DNA of 64,000 nucleotides from JAMQKA01 sp043951865 (GTDB lineage: Bacteria > Bacteroidota > Rhodothermia > Balneolales > Balneolaceae): assembly GCF_043951865.1 (NCBI RefSeq), contig NZ_JBINJF010000005.1, positions 1 to 64,000 on the forward strand, written 5' to 3'. The notes below the pieces were generated by a model. The model saw nothing but the letters and a program-made list of their open reading frames with translations, did no database searches and had not been told where the DNA came from. How positions within the stretch are numbered: the stretch's first letter is position 1; every line of letters starts with the position of its first letter. Of the stretch, positions 45,402-53,870 are shown in pieces. The position numbers and the translations under genes are program-made.

Positions 45402-45869
45402 ATGAAATTCTTACCTATAACCGGTTCACTGCTACTTTTATTTTTATTTCCCGTTATCGCCCTTCACGCCCAGAATTCTTCAGAGGAGATCAGGACGATT
45501 GAAATAATAGGATCAGACCAAATGCAATTTGATGTAACGGAGATCAATGCATCGCCCGGTGAAGAAATTAAAATTGTTCTCACTACCGAAAGTAATCTTC
45601 CCAAGGTGGCCATGGCCCATAATGTGGTCGTCCTGAAGCAGGATGTGGATGCGAAAGCCTTCGCTTCTGCGGCTGCCACGGCCAGAAACAACGATTTTAT
45701 CCCCCCCAAATTGACTGACCAAATCATTGCCTACACAGGCCTTGCCGGCGGTGGCGAAACGGTTGAAGTCACATTTACCGTCCCGGAAGAGACCGGAAGC
45801 TATACCTACATCTGTTCTTTTCCCGGACACTTTGCGGCGGGCATGAAAGGGACGATCGTGGTTGAATAG
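45402..45869 (+). CDS. Azurin-like type 1 copper protein
   Basis: This 155-residue exported cupredoxin has a signal peptide (FLPITGSLLLLFLFPVIALHA). All four type 1 copper ligands are visible: His73 (MAHNVVV), Cys138 (YICSFPGH), His143 and Met148 (HFAAGMKG). The segment between His73 and Cys138, with DFIPPKLTDQIIAYTGLAGGGETVEVTFTVPE, matches the azurin/auracyanin family. The likely role is one-electron transfer in the periplasm, perhaps from the divergent cytochrome c dehydrogenase. It is the only plus-strand gene in 45 kb and has its own terminator. Expression would be from the divergent intergenic region. Confidence 0.94.
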   Translation: MKFLPITGSLLLLFLFPVIALHAQNSSEEIRTIEIIGSDQMQFDVTEINASPGEEIKIVLTTESNLPKVAMAHNVVVLKQDVDAKAFASAAATARNNDFIPPKLTDQIIAYTGLAGGGETVEVTFTVPEETGSYTYICSFPGHFAAGMKGTIVVE

Positions 45870-45894
45870 TTACCAATCGTACCCTCTTATAGAT

Positions 45895-45933
45895 AAAGAG
45901 CGCTGGCGATAACGCCCGCGCTCTTTATTTTTC
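45895..45933 (+). terminator. Rho-independent terminator after azurin gene
   Basis: AAAGAGCG (45895-45902) and CGCTCTTT (45919-45926), with an inner GGCG/CGCC stem, are followed by ATTTTT. It lies about 25 bp past the stop codon, a textbook terminator for the plus-strand transcript. Confidence 0.88.
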
Positions 45934-45990
45934 AGTGCTTCCATCTATTCAGCACTCCCATTGAATAGAGCATAATCCCGGCAAGATTAA

Positions 45991-46431
45991 TCAATTTTCC
46001 TGCGCCCAGTAGTCAATTACGAGTGCATCCTCCATATGAGGCTCCAGAATATCGACAAAAGCCTTGTGGTCGGGGTGTGGCAAGTAGGTGGCGCGATCCT
46101 CTTCACTTTCGAATGTTACCAGGAAACAGTGGGTGAATCCCTTGTCAAGCCCTTCGGGACTGTTGTTCGTACCCCACTCATATCCCTTGATGGCAGAAAT
46201 CTTGTCCGGCAGGGCGGAAAACGCTTTTTCAACTTTTGCTATCTCCTGCTCCGTGGCGCTCTCCTTAAACTTGAGCAGTACCACATGGCGTAACAGTTTT
46301 TCATCCATAGTGTCGGTGTCTTCCTCGTTTATATTTACTGTTTCCTCCGGGGTCGAACTTCCCGTTAGGGAGATCGGTGTATAATTTAGGACCAGTGCCA
46401 TTATTGTGGCAGCAAATATTGAATATTTCAT
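45991..46431 (-). CDS. Dabb-domain (stress-responsive alpha/beta barrel) protein, probably exported
   Basis: This 146-residue protein has a hydrophobic N-terminus (IFAATIMALVLNYTPISLTG) that acts as a signal peptide or anchor. A Dabb domain follows at about 48-142: LLRHVVLLKFKESATEQEIAKVEKAF, ISAIKGYEWGTNNSPEG, FTHCFLVTFESEEDRATYLPHPDHKAFVDI. Dabb proteins are small dimeric barrels found in stress-responsive and ligand-binding or enzyme roles; a secreted form is common in Bacteroidota near DUF1080 genes. It converges with the azurin gene and is about 150 bp from the end of the rbs operon. Function cannot be stated more closely. Confidence 0.85.
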   Translation of the reverse strand: MKYSIFAATIMALVLNYTPISLTGSSTPEETVNINEEDTDTMDEKLLRHVVLLKFKESATEQEIAKVEKAFSALPDKISAIKGYEWGTNNSPEGLDKGFTHCFLVTFESEEDRATYLPHPDHKAFVDILEPHMEDALVIDYWAQEN

Positions 46432-46577
46432 TGGTAATTATTTTTGAAAATTAAATGGTTGGTTTGCATTAGTGTTTACGGGAAAATCGCCAACAGGCTA
46501 CAATCCCACTTTTTCGGACATCTCTTCATCATTCACCTCACGAATTTTGATTCATACTTCTCCAAAATCCGTGCGAC

Positions 46578-47549
46578 TCATTCCTGTAAAAATTGGTCGA
46601 CATTTTCCCGGGTTACCGTTTGAAACGGTATTAGCACCTCTTCTTGGTATGTACTATCTTCAGCAATAATCTTTAGCGCCGTTTGTACTGCGGTTGATCC
46701 CTGCCCGCGGGCATCCTGGAATACCGTCGCATCCAGCCGTCCATCCCGAACTGCCTGCAGGGCATCCCGGATGCCGTCAATACTTATGATAATGACATCC
46801 TCGCTCAACCCGGCATTTTCAAGGGCTTCAAGGGCTCCCAGTCCCATTTCATCGTTGTGGGCAAACACCGCGTCAATATCGTCACCATAAGACTGTATCC
46901 AGTTTTCCATCAGTGACATCGCCTCGGCACGGTCCCATTCTGCGGTTTGGGACGCCAGCAATGTAAGTCCCGGCGTCTGCTCCAGCACATTTTGGGCTCC
47001 CTGTTCCCGCTTAATCTGGGCGGCCTGCCCCATATAACCCTGCAGCATCAACACGTTACCCGACCCTCCCAGGCTTTCCGCGATAAATTCCATTGCCATC
47101 TCCCCGGCCCTTACATCGTCCGACCCCACAAATGCGGTAGGTTCCGACCTGGTTTCCGAGTTCACATTTATTATCGGGATGCCCGATCGCCGGGCCAGGT
47201 CTACTGCCGGAGAGCTGGCCTCCACCTCCACCGGATTCAATATGATGGCATCAACCCCCTGTGAGATGAAGCGCTCAACATGCTCCAGCTGTGTCAGTGC
47301 AGAGCGTTGGGCATCATTCACGAGCAGCGTAACCCCCTGTTGCTCCGCCTCGGTGGCCATCGCATCCCGCACGTTTACCACAAATTCATTCTGCATGCTC
47401 AGCATCGACGCCCCGAGGGTAATTTCCGGCTGCCCGTCGCCTTCCCGATCTCCCGATTGACTACAAGCCGATAACAGCAACATTCCGGACAGGACTGCCA
47501 TAGTCACTGCCGCACTCATATAATTGCAAACAGAACACTTTTGTGCCAT
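46578..47549 (-). CDS. rbsB: RbsB-type sugar ABC transporter substrate-binding lipoprotein
   Basis: The product has 323 residues from the ATG at 47549. A longer TTG start would overlap rbsC, so the ATG is preferred; an in-frame ATG at 47519 also fits. The lipoprotein signal is AAVTMAVLSGMLLLSACSQ. A type I periplasmic-binding (Peripla_BP_4) fold is seen with ITLGASMLSMQNEFVVNVRDAM, VDAIILNPVEVEASSPAV, GIPIINVNSE, FVGSDDVRAGEMAMEFI, DIDAVFAHNDEMGLGALEAL and IISIDGIRDALQAVRDG. This is the ribose/galactose/autoinducer-2 class that binds pyranose or furanose monosaccharides. It is the third gene of an rbsA-rbsC-rbsB set and follows the catabolic genes of region F. The ligand is probably the monosaccharide used by that cluster; the ribose label describes family, not substrate. 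Confidence 0.92.
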   Translation of the reverse strand: MAQKCSVCNYMSAAVTMAVLSGMLLLSACSQSGDREGDGQPEITLGASMLSMQNEFVVNVRDAMATEAEQQGVTLLVNDAQRSALTQLEHVERFISQGVDAIILNPVEVEASSPAVDLARRSGIPIINVNSETRSEPTAFVGSDDVRAGEMAMEFIAESLGGSGNVLMLQGYMGQAAQIKREQGAQNVLEQTPGLTLLASQTAEWDRAEAMSLMENWIQSYGDDIDAVFAHNDEMGLGALEALENAGLSEDVIIISIDGIRDALQAVRDGRLDATVFQDARGQGSTAVQTALKIIAEDSTYQEEVLIPFQTVTRENVDQFLQE

Positions 47550-47568
47550 GAATCTCAAGATATAAAAA

Positions 47569-48555
47569 TTAGTTGTCCAGGTTATTTCTCCGCAGGTTGT
47601 CCAGCAGAACCGCTCCAATGATAATCAATCCCATCACCACCTGCTGGTAATAGGAAGAAACATTCATTAAATCAAGTCCATTGCCGATTACCCCGATCAG
47701 CAATGCGCCGATCAGCGTACCGGTCATCGTCCCCACCCCGCCCGACAGACTGGTACCACCGATCACCACCGCCGCAATGGCATCCAGCTCGAAGGCGACA
47801 CCAACATTGGGTTGCCCCGTACTGATACGGGAAGCCAGGATAATTCCTCCCACGGCAGACAGTGCGCCACAAAGGGTATAAACGGTTATTTTAATTTTCT
47901 TTACGTCGATGCCGGAAGCCCGCGCGGCCTCTTCATTGCCTCCCACCGCGTAGATATACCGGCCAAGCACCGTTTTTTTCAGAAGCAGCACGCAGGCGGC
48001 AAAGGTAACTCCCAATATCACGATTGGAAAGGGAATTCCCAACAGGTTTCCCCCGCCGATATAGCCGAACGATTCCGAAAGGTTTGAAATCGGGCGACCG
48101 TCACTGATAATCAAAGCCAGTCCCCGGCCGATGGTCATCGTGCCCAGCGTTACGATGAATGGTGGCACGTTTCCCTTCGTAATTACAATACCGTTGAACG
48201 CCCCGATGAGCACCCCGGCCGCCAGTCCGGCCATCAGTGGCACAATAAGCGGATATGTTCCCGGATGAGCAAAAGAGGCGGCCACCACTCCTGCAACCGC
48301 CACCACCGATCCCATGGAGAGATCAATTCCGCCGGAAATAATCACAAACGTCACTCCAAACGCCAGCATCGCGTTAATCGTAATCTGCCGTACAACAATT
48401 AGAAGGTTGGTTACGGTCAAGAAATTGGGACTCATGACGGAGATGCCGATACATATGAGTACAAATGCGATTAGTACGCCATATTTCTGCAATTTTTCGG
48501 AGTATGTTGACCGTTTCCCCATCGCTTCTGAAATTCTCTGTATACCTGACTCCAT
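47569..48555 (-). CDS. rbsC: RbsC-type sugar ABC transporter permease
   Basis: This inner-membrane permease has 328 residues from the ATG at 48555; a GTG at 48567 would overlap the rbsA stop and is an alternative. About ten hydrophobic helices are visible, starting YGVLIAFVLICIGISVMSP. The family signature GGIDLSMGSVVAVAGVVAA and the helices around GNVPPFIVTLGTMTIGRGLALII and GGTSLSGGVGTMTGTLIGALLIGVIGNGLDLM match BPD_transp_2. It pairs with RbsA and RbsB to import a monosaccharide. The rbsA stop and the rbsC start region overlap or nearly touch, indicating coupled translation. Confidence 0.94.
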   Translation of the reverse strand: MESGIQRISEAMGKRSTYSEKLQKYGVLIAFVLICIGISVMSPNFLTVTNLLIVVRQITINAMLAFGVTFVIISGGIDLSMGSVVAVAGVVAASFAHPGTYPLIVPLMAGLAAGVLIGAFNGIVITKGNVPPFIVTLGTMTIGRGLALIISDGRPISNLSESFGYIGGGNLLGIPFPIVILGVTFAACVLLLKKTVLGRYIYAVGGNEEAARASGIDVKKIKITVYTLCGALSAVGGIILASRISTGQPNVGVAFELDAIAAVVIGGTSLSGGVGTMTGTLIGALLIGVIGNGLDLMNVSSYYQQVVMGLIIIGAVLLDNLRRNNLDN

Positions 48556-48563
48556 CCGCTCCT

Positions 48564-50066
48564 TCACCTGTTTGCTATTGCATATTTCATGATTATTTCC
48601 TGTGTCGCTTCGGCTGCGGGCAGTTCTGCCGTCACTTCCCCTCTTGAGAGCACCAAAATGCGGTGACTCAGTCCCAGCAGTTCCGGCAGTTCCGAAGATA
48701 TCAAAATAACAGCTTTTCCCGCTCTTGCCAGTTTGTCGATCAGCTGGTAGATCTCAAATTTAGCCCCTACGTCGATACCGCGGGTCGGCTCATCCAGTAT
48801 GAGCACCTCCGGCTCTGTCAGCAGAGATTTTCCGATGATAACCTTCTGCTGATTACCGCCGCTCAAAAACCGTACTTTCTGATGCATATCGGGCGTTTTG
48901 ATACTCAGCCTGTTTATCATACCCGTGGCGGCTTTTTTCTCCGCCCTCTCATTTATCAGGATTCCTGAAACGAAAGAACGCAGATTTGAAAGCGTCAGGT
49001 TGGCCCGGACTGACAGATCCCCGATAATGCCAGACTCTTTCCGGTCTTCCGTAACATAGGAGATCCCCCGCCGGATTGCGTGCCGGGGAGAATTGATCGT
49101 CACCGCCCGTCCATGCAGCTCAATTGTGCCCTTGTCGTGGGGTTCAAGTCCCATAATCGCCTTTACGATATCGGTACGCCCCGCACCCATCAGGCCCGCC
49201 AGCCCGAGTACCTCTCCGCGCCGAACCTCGAAATTGATATCTTTGTAGCGATCTTCTCTGCTAAATCCTTTCACAGAAAACACGACCTCTCCGAGTTCGC
49301 TGTTTTTCTCGGGAAAAACAGTTTCAAGGGACCGTCCCACCATCATCTCGATCAGCTGATCTTCATCAAGGGCTTTTGCGGGATGGGTGCCCATATGGCG
49401 GCCGTCTCTCAATACAGTGATTCGGTCACATATCTGGAAAATCTCCTCCATCCGGTGAGAAATGTAGATGACCGTGACGCCCTGTTTTTTCTGTCCCCGG
49501 ATTACGCTGAACAGCTGCCGCACCTCCCTGTTGGAGAGCGAAGAGGTCGGCTCGTCCATAATGATAACTTTTGCATCATTGGAGAGTGCCTTGGCGATCT
49601 CCACCATCTGCATCTCGGCAATACTCAGCTGCTTCATCGGACGGGTTACGTCGATCTCGACGTCGAGTTCTTCCAGCTGTCGACGCGCTTTTTTAATCAG
49701 CGTTTGCTCATCGATCCAGCCCGGAAATGCCCGGGTATTTTCTTGTCCCAGGAAGATGTTCTGGGCGACGGTCAGCTCAGGAACAGGCATAATCTCCTGG
49801 TGAACCATGGATATGCCCCGGTCCAGCGCGCTTTTGACGTCGGTGTGATCCAGCGACTCTCCCTGGAAAATAATCTGACCCGCATCTGGTTGGACCAGTC
49901 CCATCAGGCTATTCATCAGCGTCGATTTACCGGCCCCGTTCTCCCCCATCACGCCGTGTACTTCTCCCGCGCGGATCCTGAAATGAACGTTCTCAAGGGC
50001 TTGAACGCCGCCAAAGGCTTTGGAAATGTTCTTTATCTGCAGTACAACGTTGGGATCTTCCTCCAT
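48564..50066 (-). CDS. rbsA: RbsA-type sugar ABC transporter ATP-binding protein (two NBDs)
   Basis: This 500-residue protein has two tandem ATPase domains, the normal size for RbsA/MglA. Domain 1 has Walker A GENGAGKST (41-49), signature LSIAEMQMVEIAKAL and Walker B VIIMDEPTSSL. Domain 2 has the degenerate Walker A GLMGAGRTD typical of the family, then LSGGNQQKVIIGKSLL and VLILDEPTRGIDVG. It energises uptake through RbsC with RbsB. It lies about 145 bp after the cupin gene, with a stem-loop between. The order rbsA-rbsC-rbsB and their position at the end of the region F cluster suggest the transporter feeds that pathway. Confidence 0.95.
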   Translation of the reverse strand: MEEDPNVVLQIKNISKAFGGVQALENVHFRIRAGEVHGVMGENGAGKSTLMNSLMGLVQPDAGQIIFQGESLDHTDVKSALDRGISMVHQEIMPVPELTVAQNIFLGQENTRAFPGWIDEQTLIKKARRQLEELDVEIDVTRPMKQLSIAEMQMVEIAKALSNDAKVIIMDEPTSSLSNREVRQLFSVIRGQKKQGVTVIYISHRMEEIFQICDRITVLRDGRHMGTHPAKALDEDQLIEMMVGRSLETVFPEKNSELGEVVFSVKGFSREDRYKDINFEVRRGEVLGLAGLMGAGRTDIVKAIMGLEPHDKGTIELHGRAVTINSPRHAIRRGISYVTEDRKESGIIGDLSVRANLTLSNLRSFVSGILINERAEKKAATGMINRLSIKTPDMHQKVRFLSGGNQQKVIIGKSLLTEPEVLILDEPTRGIDVGAKFEIYQLIDKLARAGKAVILISSELPELLGLSHRILVLSRGEVTAELPAAEATQEIIMKYAIANR

Positions 50067-50084
50067 ATATCACACATAATTAAA

Positions 50085-50114
50085 GGTGCAGCCCACCAAC
50101 TGGTTGACTGCACC
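50085..50114 (-). other. Intercistronic stem-loop before rbsA
   Basis: GGTGCAG (50085-50091) and CTGCACC (50108-50114) form a 7-bp perfect stem. Its loop contains an inner CCAACTGG palindrome that could fold further. It lies between the cupin stop and the rbsA start. With no U-tract it is more likely an mRNA processing or stability element than a terminator. Confidence 0.5.
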
Positions 50115-50211
50115 AAAATGCCATCGATCACAGATACAGCGGCCTGGATTGGGCCAAGCCGGCGCTGGTATCCCTGATCTTCCAATTTGCTTACTGCTGA
50201 AATATCGTGCG

Positions 50212-51429
50212 TTACAGATCCAAATCCGGGTTTTCCGGCCCGAAATGCTTGAGCATCACGATGGGATCGGTGCTGGAGTGGTTGACAATCTTCACCCCTT
50301 CCCTGGCGGCCTGTTCGCTTACGAAATATTCATCGTGAGTAAGCTGGCCAAACCGGATAAGGGAGGGCGTTTCGATATCCCATTCGCCCATCGTACCGTG
50401 GCCCTGCATCATGATCATCCCGTAGGCGCCGGAGTCCTTGATCGTAACCGTTTCTCCGGGCAGTACGGTCAGTTCCTTGGCACTAAACGCTTCCGATTTA
50501 TAGCAGATCCATTTTTCGATATATCCCTCCTGTTTCATCTGCTCTACAGGATGTACCGGAATCGGTTCCATGTAGCATTTTTCCTGCAGGTTTCCATCCA
50601 CATTCAGGTCCCAGTCCAGTACTTCAATAAGAAAATCAAAATCGCCTTTCCGGTCTTCCGGAGTATCCTTCCAGAGCAGCTCCTCGTCAACGATTGAGTC
50701 TCCCACCAGCGATTGATACATCGCAAATACATCGGAGGCTTTTTGTGGTTCGTAGGTACAGAGACTGCCCGGTGCGTGCAACAGTCCGGGAGGTACGTTC
50801 CAGCCGGTTCCCGGTTGCAGGCGCTGGGCGCTGGAGAGGTTCGTTATCTTGTTATCGCCTTCTGTAAAATTCTTCAGGCACTCCAGCAGCTGTTCCCTGG
50901 TCGTACCCGGATTCAGCCCAAAAAACGTATATGGAAAATCGCCGCCGTGGTTGTTAACCTGGGGAGGGAAGTAATACGCTTCCGGCTTCCCGTTCTGGCC
51001 GGTTAACCGGGCATGCTCGTCCCGGTGATGGACATGGTGCGGCAGGGCTCCCTTGTTGTCAAAAAACTTCGAATACATTGGCCACGATTCATGCTCATCC
51101 CAGATACGGTCCCCGATCAGATCTCCCTTCAGGGCCTGAACGGCATCCCGCAGCAACACCCGTTCCGTGGAGCCGTTATCCTCAAACACCACTTCGCTCA
51201 ACCCTTCGATCTCGCCGGTCAGCGGACCGTTATCAGCCGGGGTGGTAGAGGAAAACCAGCGCTCGTCGATACCGCCGCGCTCTCCACCAAGTGCGTAATA
51301 ATCATCCGGGTGCAGCTTTATCCGTCTACCAGGCACACAAAATGACCGTGGTACCCAGTTTGGGGCCAGCCGTAAAATTCCTTTGCCTTGATCAAAGGCT
51401 TTTTTCGCAATATTCAGATCGTTGCTCAT
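50212..51429 (-). CDS. Cupin protein resembling type I phosphomannose isomerase
   Basis: This 405-residue cytosolic protein is cupin-like. Candidate zinc ligands are HHVHH (131-135), Glu150 in KPEAYYF and His218 in VPPGLLHAPG, the order seen in mannose-6-phosphate isomerases. A second cupin-like region lies near the C-terminus (LPGETVTIKDSGAYGMIMMQGHG, about 335-355). I do not recognise a characterised orthologue. Its N-terminus (WVPRSFCVPGRRIKLHPDDYYALGGERGG) is unlike standard ManA. It lies between DUF4432 and rbsA in region F and may isomerise or epimerise the imported sugar or a keto derivative. Because both a TIM-barrel isomerase and this protein occur, the pathway may contain two isomerisation steps. 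Confidence 0.7.
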   Translation of the reverse strand: MSNDLNIAKKAFDQGKGILRLAPNWVPRSFCVPGRRIKLHPDDYYALGGERGGIDERWFSSTTPADNGPLTGEIEGLSEVVFEDNGSTERVLLRDAVQALKGDLIGDRIWDEHESWPMYSKFFDNKGALPHHVHHRDEHARLTGQNGKPEAYYFPPQVNNHGGDFPYTFFGLNPGTTREQLLECLKNFTEGDNKITNLSSAQRLQPGTGWNVPPGLLHAPGSLCTYEPQKASDVFAMYQSLVGDSIVDEELLWKDTPEDRKGDFDFLIEVLDWDLNVDGNLQEKCYMEPIPVHPVEQMKQEGYIEKWICYKSEAFSAKELTVLPGETVTIKDSGAYGMIMMQGHGTMGEWDIETPSLIRFGQLTHDEYFVSEQAAREGVKIVNHSSTDPIVMLKHFGPENPDLDL

Positions 51430-51479
51430 TGAACTACTATTTAAATGTTAATATTGATATTCTGAAATAGATTCTGCAA

Positions 51480-52535
51480 TTACATTCTATTGATCCGGAT
51501 TTCCGTATCATACGACCGGGTTTCTCCTACATCAAGTGTGATAAGATCCCCGTTTTCCCGCGCCGTCGACTGCCCGATCGGCGGATGGGTACCGGGTTCC
51601 AGGGCCGTTACATATTCGTTGCGTCCCCAGTGCTGCCAGTTGGTCACCCACGGCATCTGGGATTTGGGAAATGACAGCTCCAGATCCAGCCCAATGGTGG
51701 AATTCCTGATCCCGCAGTGGCAGATCCCCGCTTCATCGGCATCCAGGTCGAGGAAGGCGGCCGCCTCGCCGGGTCCGCTGTGAGCGTCCATCGGGGGCGG
51801 ACAGCGCTTAAAATCGGTTCCTTCATTAAAAATTTTACTGCTCTCCTCATCGCGGGATTTCCATTTGCCCTCCCATACGATCTCGGCGCCTTCATCCACC
51901 AGGGGCCAGCCAAAATTCACATGATACAACAACATATGGGGTGCGGGGGTATTGCCCACATTCGTCACTTCGTCGTGTATCGCAATCGCCGCTTTTCCGA
52001 GCGTAGCAGATATCGTCCTTTTCAATTCCAGATGGGGACCGAAGACCGAGGATTGCAGCATCTTGCCGGTAATGCTCATCTCCAGGTTTTTATTTACAAG
52101 ATCCGGCTGTATCACCGACTCTATCGTAGCGGGTATATTGCTTATACGATCGTGCAGCCCCCGTTTTCCATGCTCGTCCTCTTCCGGTCCGCCGACATGT
52201 GTCAGCCCGCAGGTGGTGACCAAACCGCCGGGAAATGAATCGAGCCATTTGATTCCTTCAGTAGCCGCCGGATTGGCCGGTGTTGTTCCCGAATGACTCA
52301 GCCAAGACAGGCTGTACTCGTTATAAAACGCCTCGGCGATATCCATCGCGCGGTCCAGCACTACGTTAAATCGCAACCCGGCGCCGGTGTCAACCCGTGC
52401 CACACGGATTCCATGCCCGTGGCCGTTGTCCAGTACCGCCGTTTCGATACCTCCCAGCTGCCTGTGGTTAGATACTTTTCCAGCCCACTGTTCAGAACTA
52501 ATATGTTGATTTTCGGTTGTAGAATTACTCGGCAT
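51480..52535 (-). CDS. DUF4432 family (aldose-1-epimerase-like) protein
   Basis: This 351-residue cytosolic protein has galactose-mutarotase-like features: IETAVLDNGHGHGIRVARVDTGAGLRFNVVLDRAMDIAEAFYNEYSLSWLSHSG, then WLDSFPGGLVTTCGLTHVGGP, RGLHDRISNIPA, MLLYHVNFGWPLVDEGAEIV and the C-terminal VTNWQHWGRNEYVTALEPGTHPPIGQ. This is the DUF4432 (PF14486) pattern. The family is structurally related to aldose 1-epimerases and probably interconverts anomers or epimers of an unusual sugar. It lies 50 bp upstream of the cupin gene and 137 bp after the Gfo/Idh gene, with a strong hairpin in that gap. Exact reaction unknown. Confidence 0.85.
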   Translation of the reverse strand: MPSNSTTENQHISSEQWAGKVSNHRQLGGIETAVLDNGHGHGIRVARVDTGAGLRFNVVLDRAMDIAEAFYNEYSLSWLSHSGTTPANPAATEGIKWLDSFPGGLVTTCGLTHVGGPEEDEHGKRGLHDRISNIPATIESVIQPDLVNKNLEMSITGKMLQSSVFGPHLELKRTISATLGKAAIAIHDEVTNVGNTPAPHMLLYHVNFGWPLVDEGAEIVWEGKWKSRDEESSKIFNEGTDFKRCPPPMDAHSGPGEAAAFLDLDADEAGICHCGIRNSTIGLDLELSFPKSQMPWVTNWQHWGRNEYVTALEPGTHPPIGQSTARENGDLITLDVGETRSYDTEIRINRM

Positions 52536-52555
52536 CAGATATGGTAAAATTAAAT

Positions 52556-52592
52556 GTTGTAGCCAATTATCGATTTAATAATTGGCTACAAC
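52556..52592 (-). terminator. Perfect 15-bp intercistronic stem-loop
   Basis: GTTGTAGCCAATTAT (52556-52570) and its exact reverse complement (52578-52592) surround the 7-base loop CGATTTA. On the minus strand the stem is followed by ATTTAATTTTACC, a U-rich tail. It could terminate part of the transcription between the Gfo/Idh and DUF4432 genes and so lower expression of the downstream genes. Confidence 0.65.
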
Positions 52593-52672
52593 GAAATGAT
52601 ATACGTGATTCAATTGAGCACCGCCGATCGCAAGACCGGCGATGAACCCTCAATTTTTCTACTGTCCGGAAG

Positions 52673-53827
52673 CTACCAGTCAACGCCGGTATCTTTCCAG
52701 CTTCTTGAAGAAGCGGAATCAAGCACAGATTCACAAACTTTCTGTGTCTCCAGTGCTTCCTGGAAGGTGGGAGAACAAGGTTCGCCCGTTTCGATAGATT
52801 CAAGAAAAGCAGCTACCTGGTGCAAAAAGGTATGCTCGTACCCGATGGAAGTTCCCGGTATCCACCAGCGATCCATGTAAGGCTGTTCGCTTTCAGACAC
52901 ATGAATTCTACGCCATCCCCGAACGTTTGGATCATCTGAGTGATCAAAGAATTCGAGCCAGTTCATGTCATGCAGGTCCCACCGGATTGACGCATGTTCT
53001 CCGTTTATTTCAAACGTATACAGCGCTTTGTGTCCACGGGCATAGCGGGTAGCTTCAAATAGACCCAGTGATCCATTGTCAAAATGGCAATGGAACGTGC
53101 AGGCATCATCAATGGTGACCTCTTCCTTTTCACCCGTTTCCTGATGAACCCGCTCCTTCACAAAGGTCTCCGTCATAGCAGAGACATCCTTGATTCCACC
53201 GTTCAGCCACATTGCCGTATCAATACAGTGGGCCAGGAGGTCCCCGGTCACACCAGATCCGGCGACATCCTTGTCCAAACGCCACAACGCTTCTCCGCCC
53301 TGAGGCACATCCGGATTAATTGTGAAATCCTGCAGGAAGTTCGCCCTGTAATGGAATATTTTACCGAGCTTTCCCGAATCAATGATCTGCTTGGCCAGCG
53401 TTACCGCAGGCACGCGGCGGTAATTGTACCAGACTGTATTTGCGACTCCTGCTTTTTCCACCGCTTCCACCATCGGCCTGGCTTCGGCGACTGTGCGGGC
53501 CAGCGGCTTTTCACACAGAATCATTTTCCCGGCCTCGGCCGCTGCAATGGCTATTTCAGCATGCGTATCGTTGGGAGTACAGATATCGATGGCATCGATG
53601 TCATCTCGTTCAACGAGTGCCCTCCAATCTGTCTCATACGATTCGTATTCCCACTGGTCGGCAAATTTCTTCACCTTTTCTTCGGTACGACCCGAAACAG
53701 CTTTTAAGACGGGTCGATGTTCCAGTTCGGGGAAGAAATCATTCACTCGTTTATACCCATTGGTATGGATCCTTCCCATGAGTCCATACCCAACCATACC
53801 AATTCTTAATTCTTTTTTATCCGACAT
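52673..53827 (-). CDS. Gfo/Idh/MocA-family NAD(P)-dependent oxidoreductase
   Basis: This 384-residue cytosolic enzyme has a Rossmann nucleotide-binding start GYGLMGRIH (13-21) and CEKPLART (about 105-112, with the catalytic-region Lys of the EKP motif). The C-terminal GFO_IDH_MocA_C domain includes FLQDFTINPDVPQGGEALWRLD, VAGSGVTGDLLAHCIDTAMWL and GSLGLFEATRYARGHK. Such enzymes oxidise or reduce sugars and inositols, often at C3. It is the third gene of the region F run: TIM isomerase, 43 bp, this gene, 137 bp with a hairpin, then DUF4432. It may form a 3-keto sugar or reduce a keto intermediate. Cofactor preference is not clear from the sequence. Confidence 0.92.
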   Translation of the reverse strand: MSDKKELRIGMVGYGLMGRIHTNGYKRVNDFFPELEHRPVLKAVSGRTEEKVKKFADQWEYESYETDWRALVERDDIDAIDICTPNDTHAEIAIAAAEAGKMILCEKPLARTVAEARPMVEAVEKAGVANTVWYNYRRVPAVTLAKQIIDSGKLGKIFHYRANFLQDFTINPDVPQGGEALWRLDKDVAGSGVTGDLLAHCIDTAMWLNGGIKDVSAMTETFVKERVHQETGEKEEVTIDDACTFHCHFDNGSLGLFEATRYARGHKALYTFEINGEHASIRWDLHDMNWLEFFDHSDDPNVRGWRRIHVSESEQPYMDRWWIPGTSIGYEHTFLHQVAAFLESIETGEPCSPTFQEALETQKVCESVLDSASSRSWKDTGVDW

Positions 53828-53870
53828 GTTACTTCTGCTTTTTTATTGCAATTTATTACGCTGTTCTTGC

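Noticed and set aside
49080..50177. 365-codon plus-strand open frame opposite rbsA
   Set aside because: Antisense to a complete RbsA with all ATPase motifs. No domain is visible in the opposite frame.
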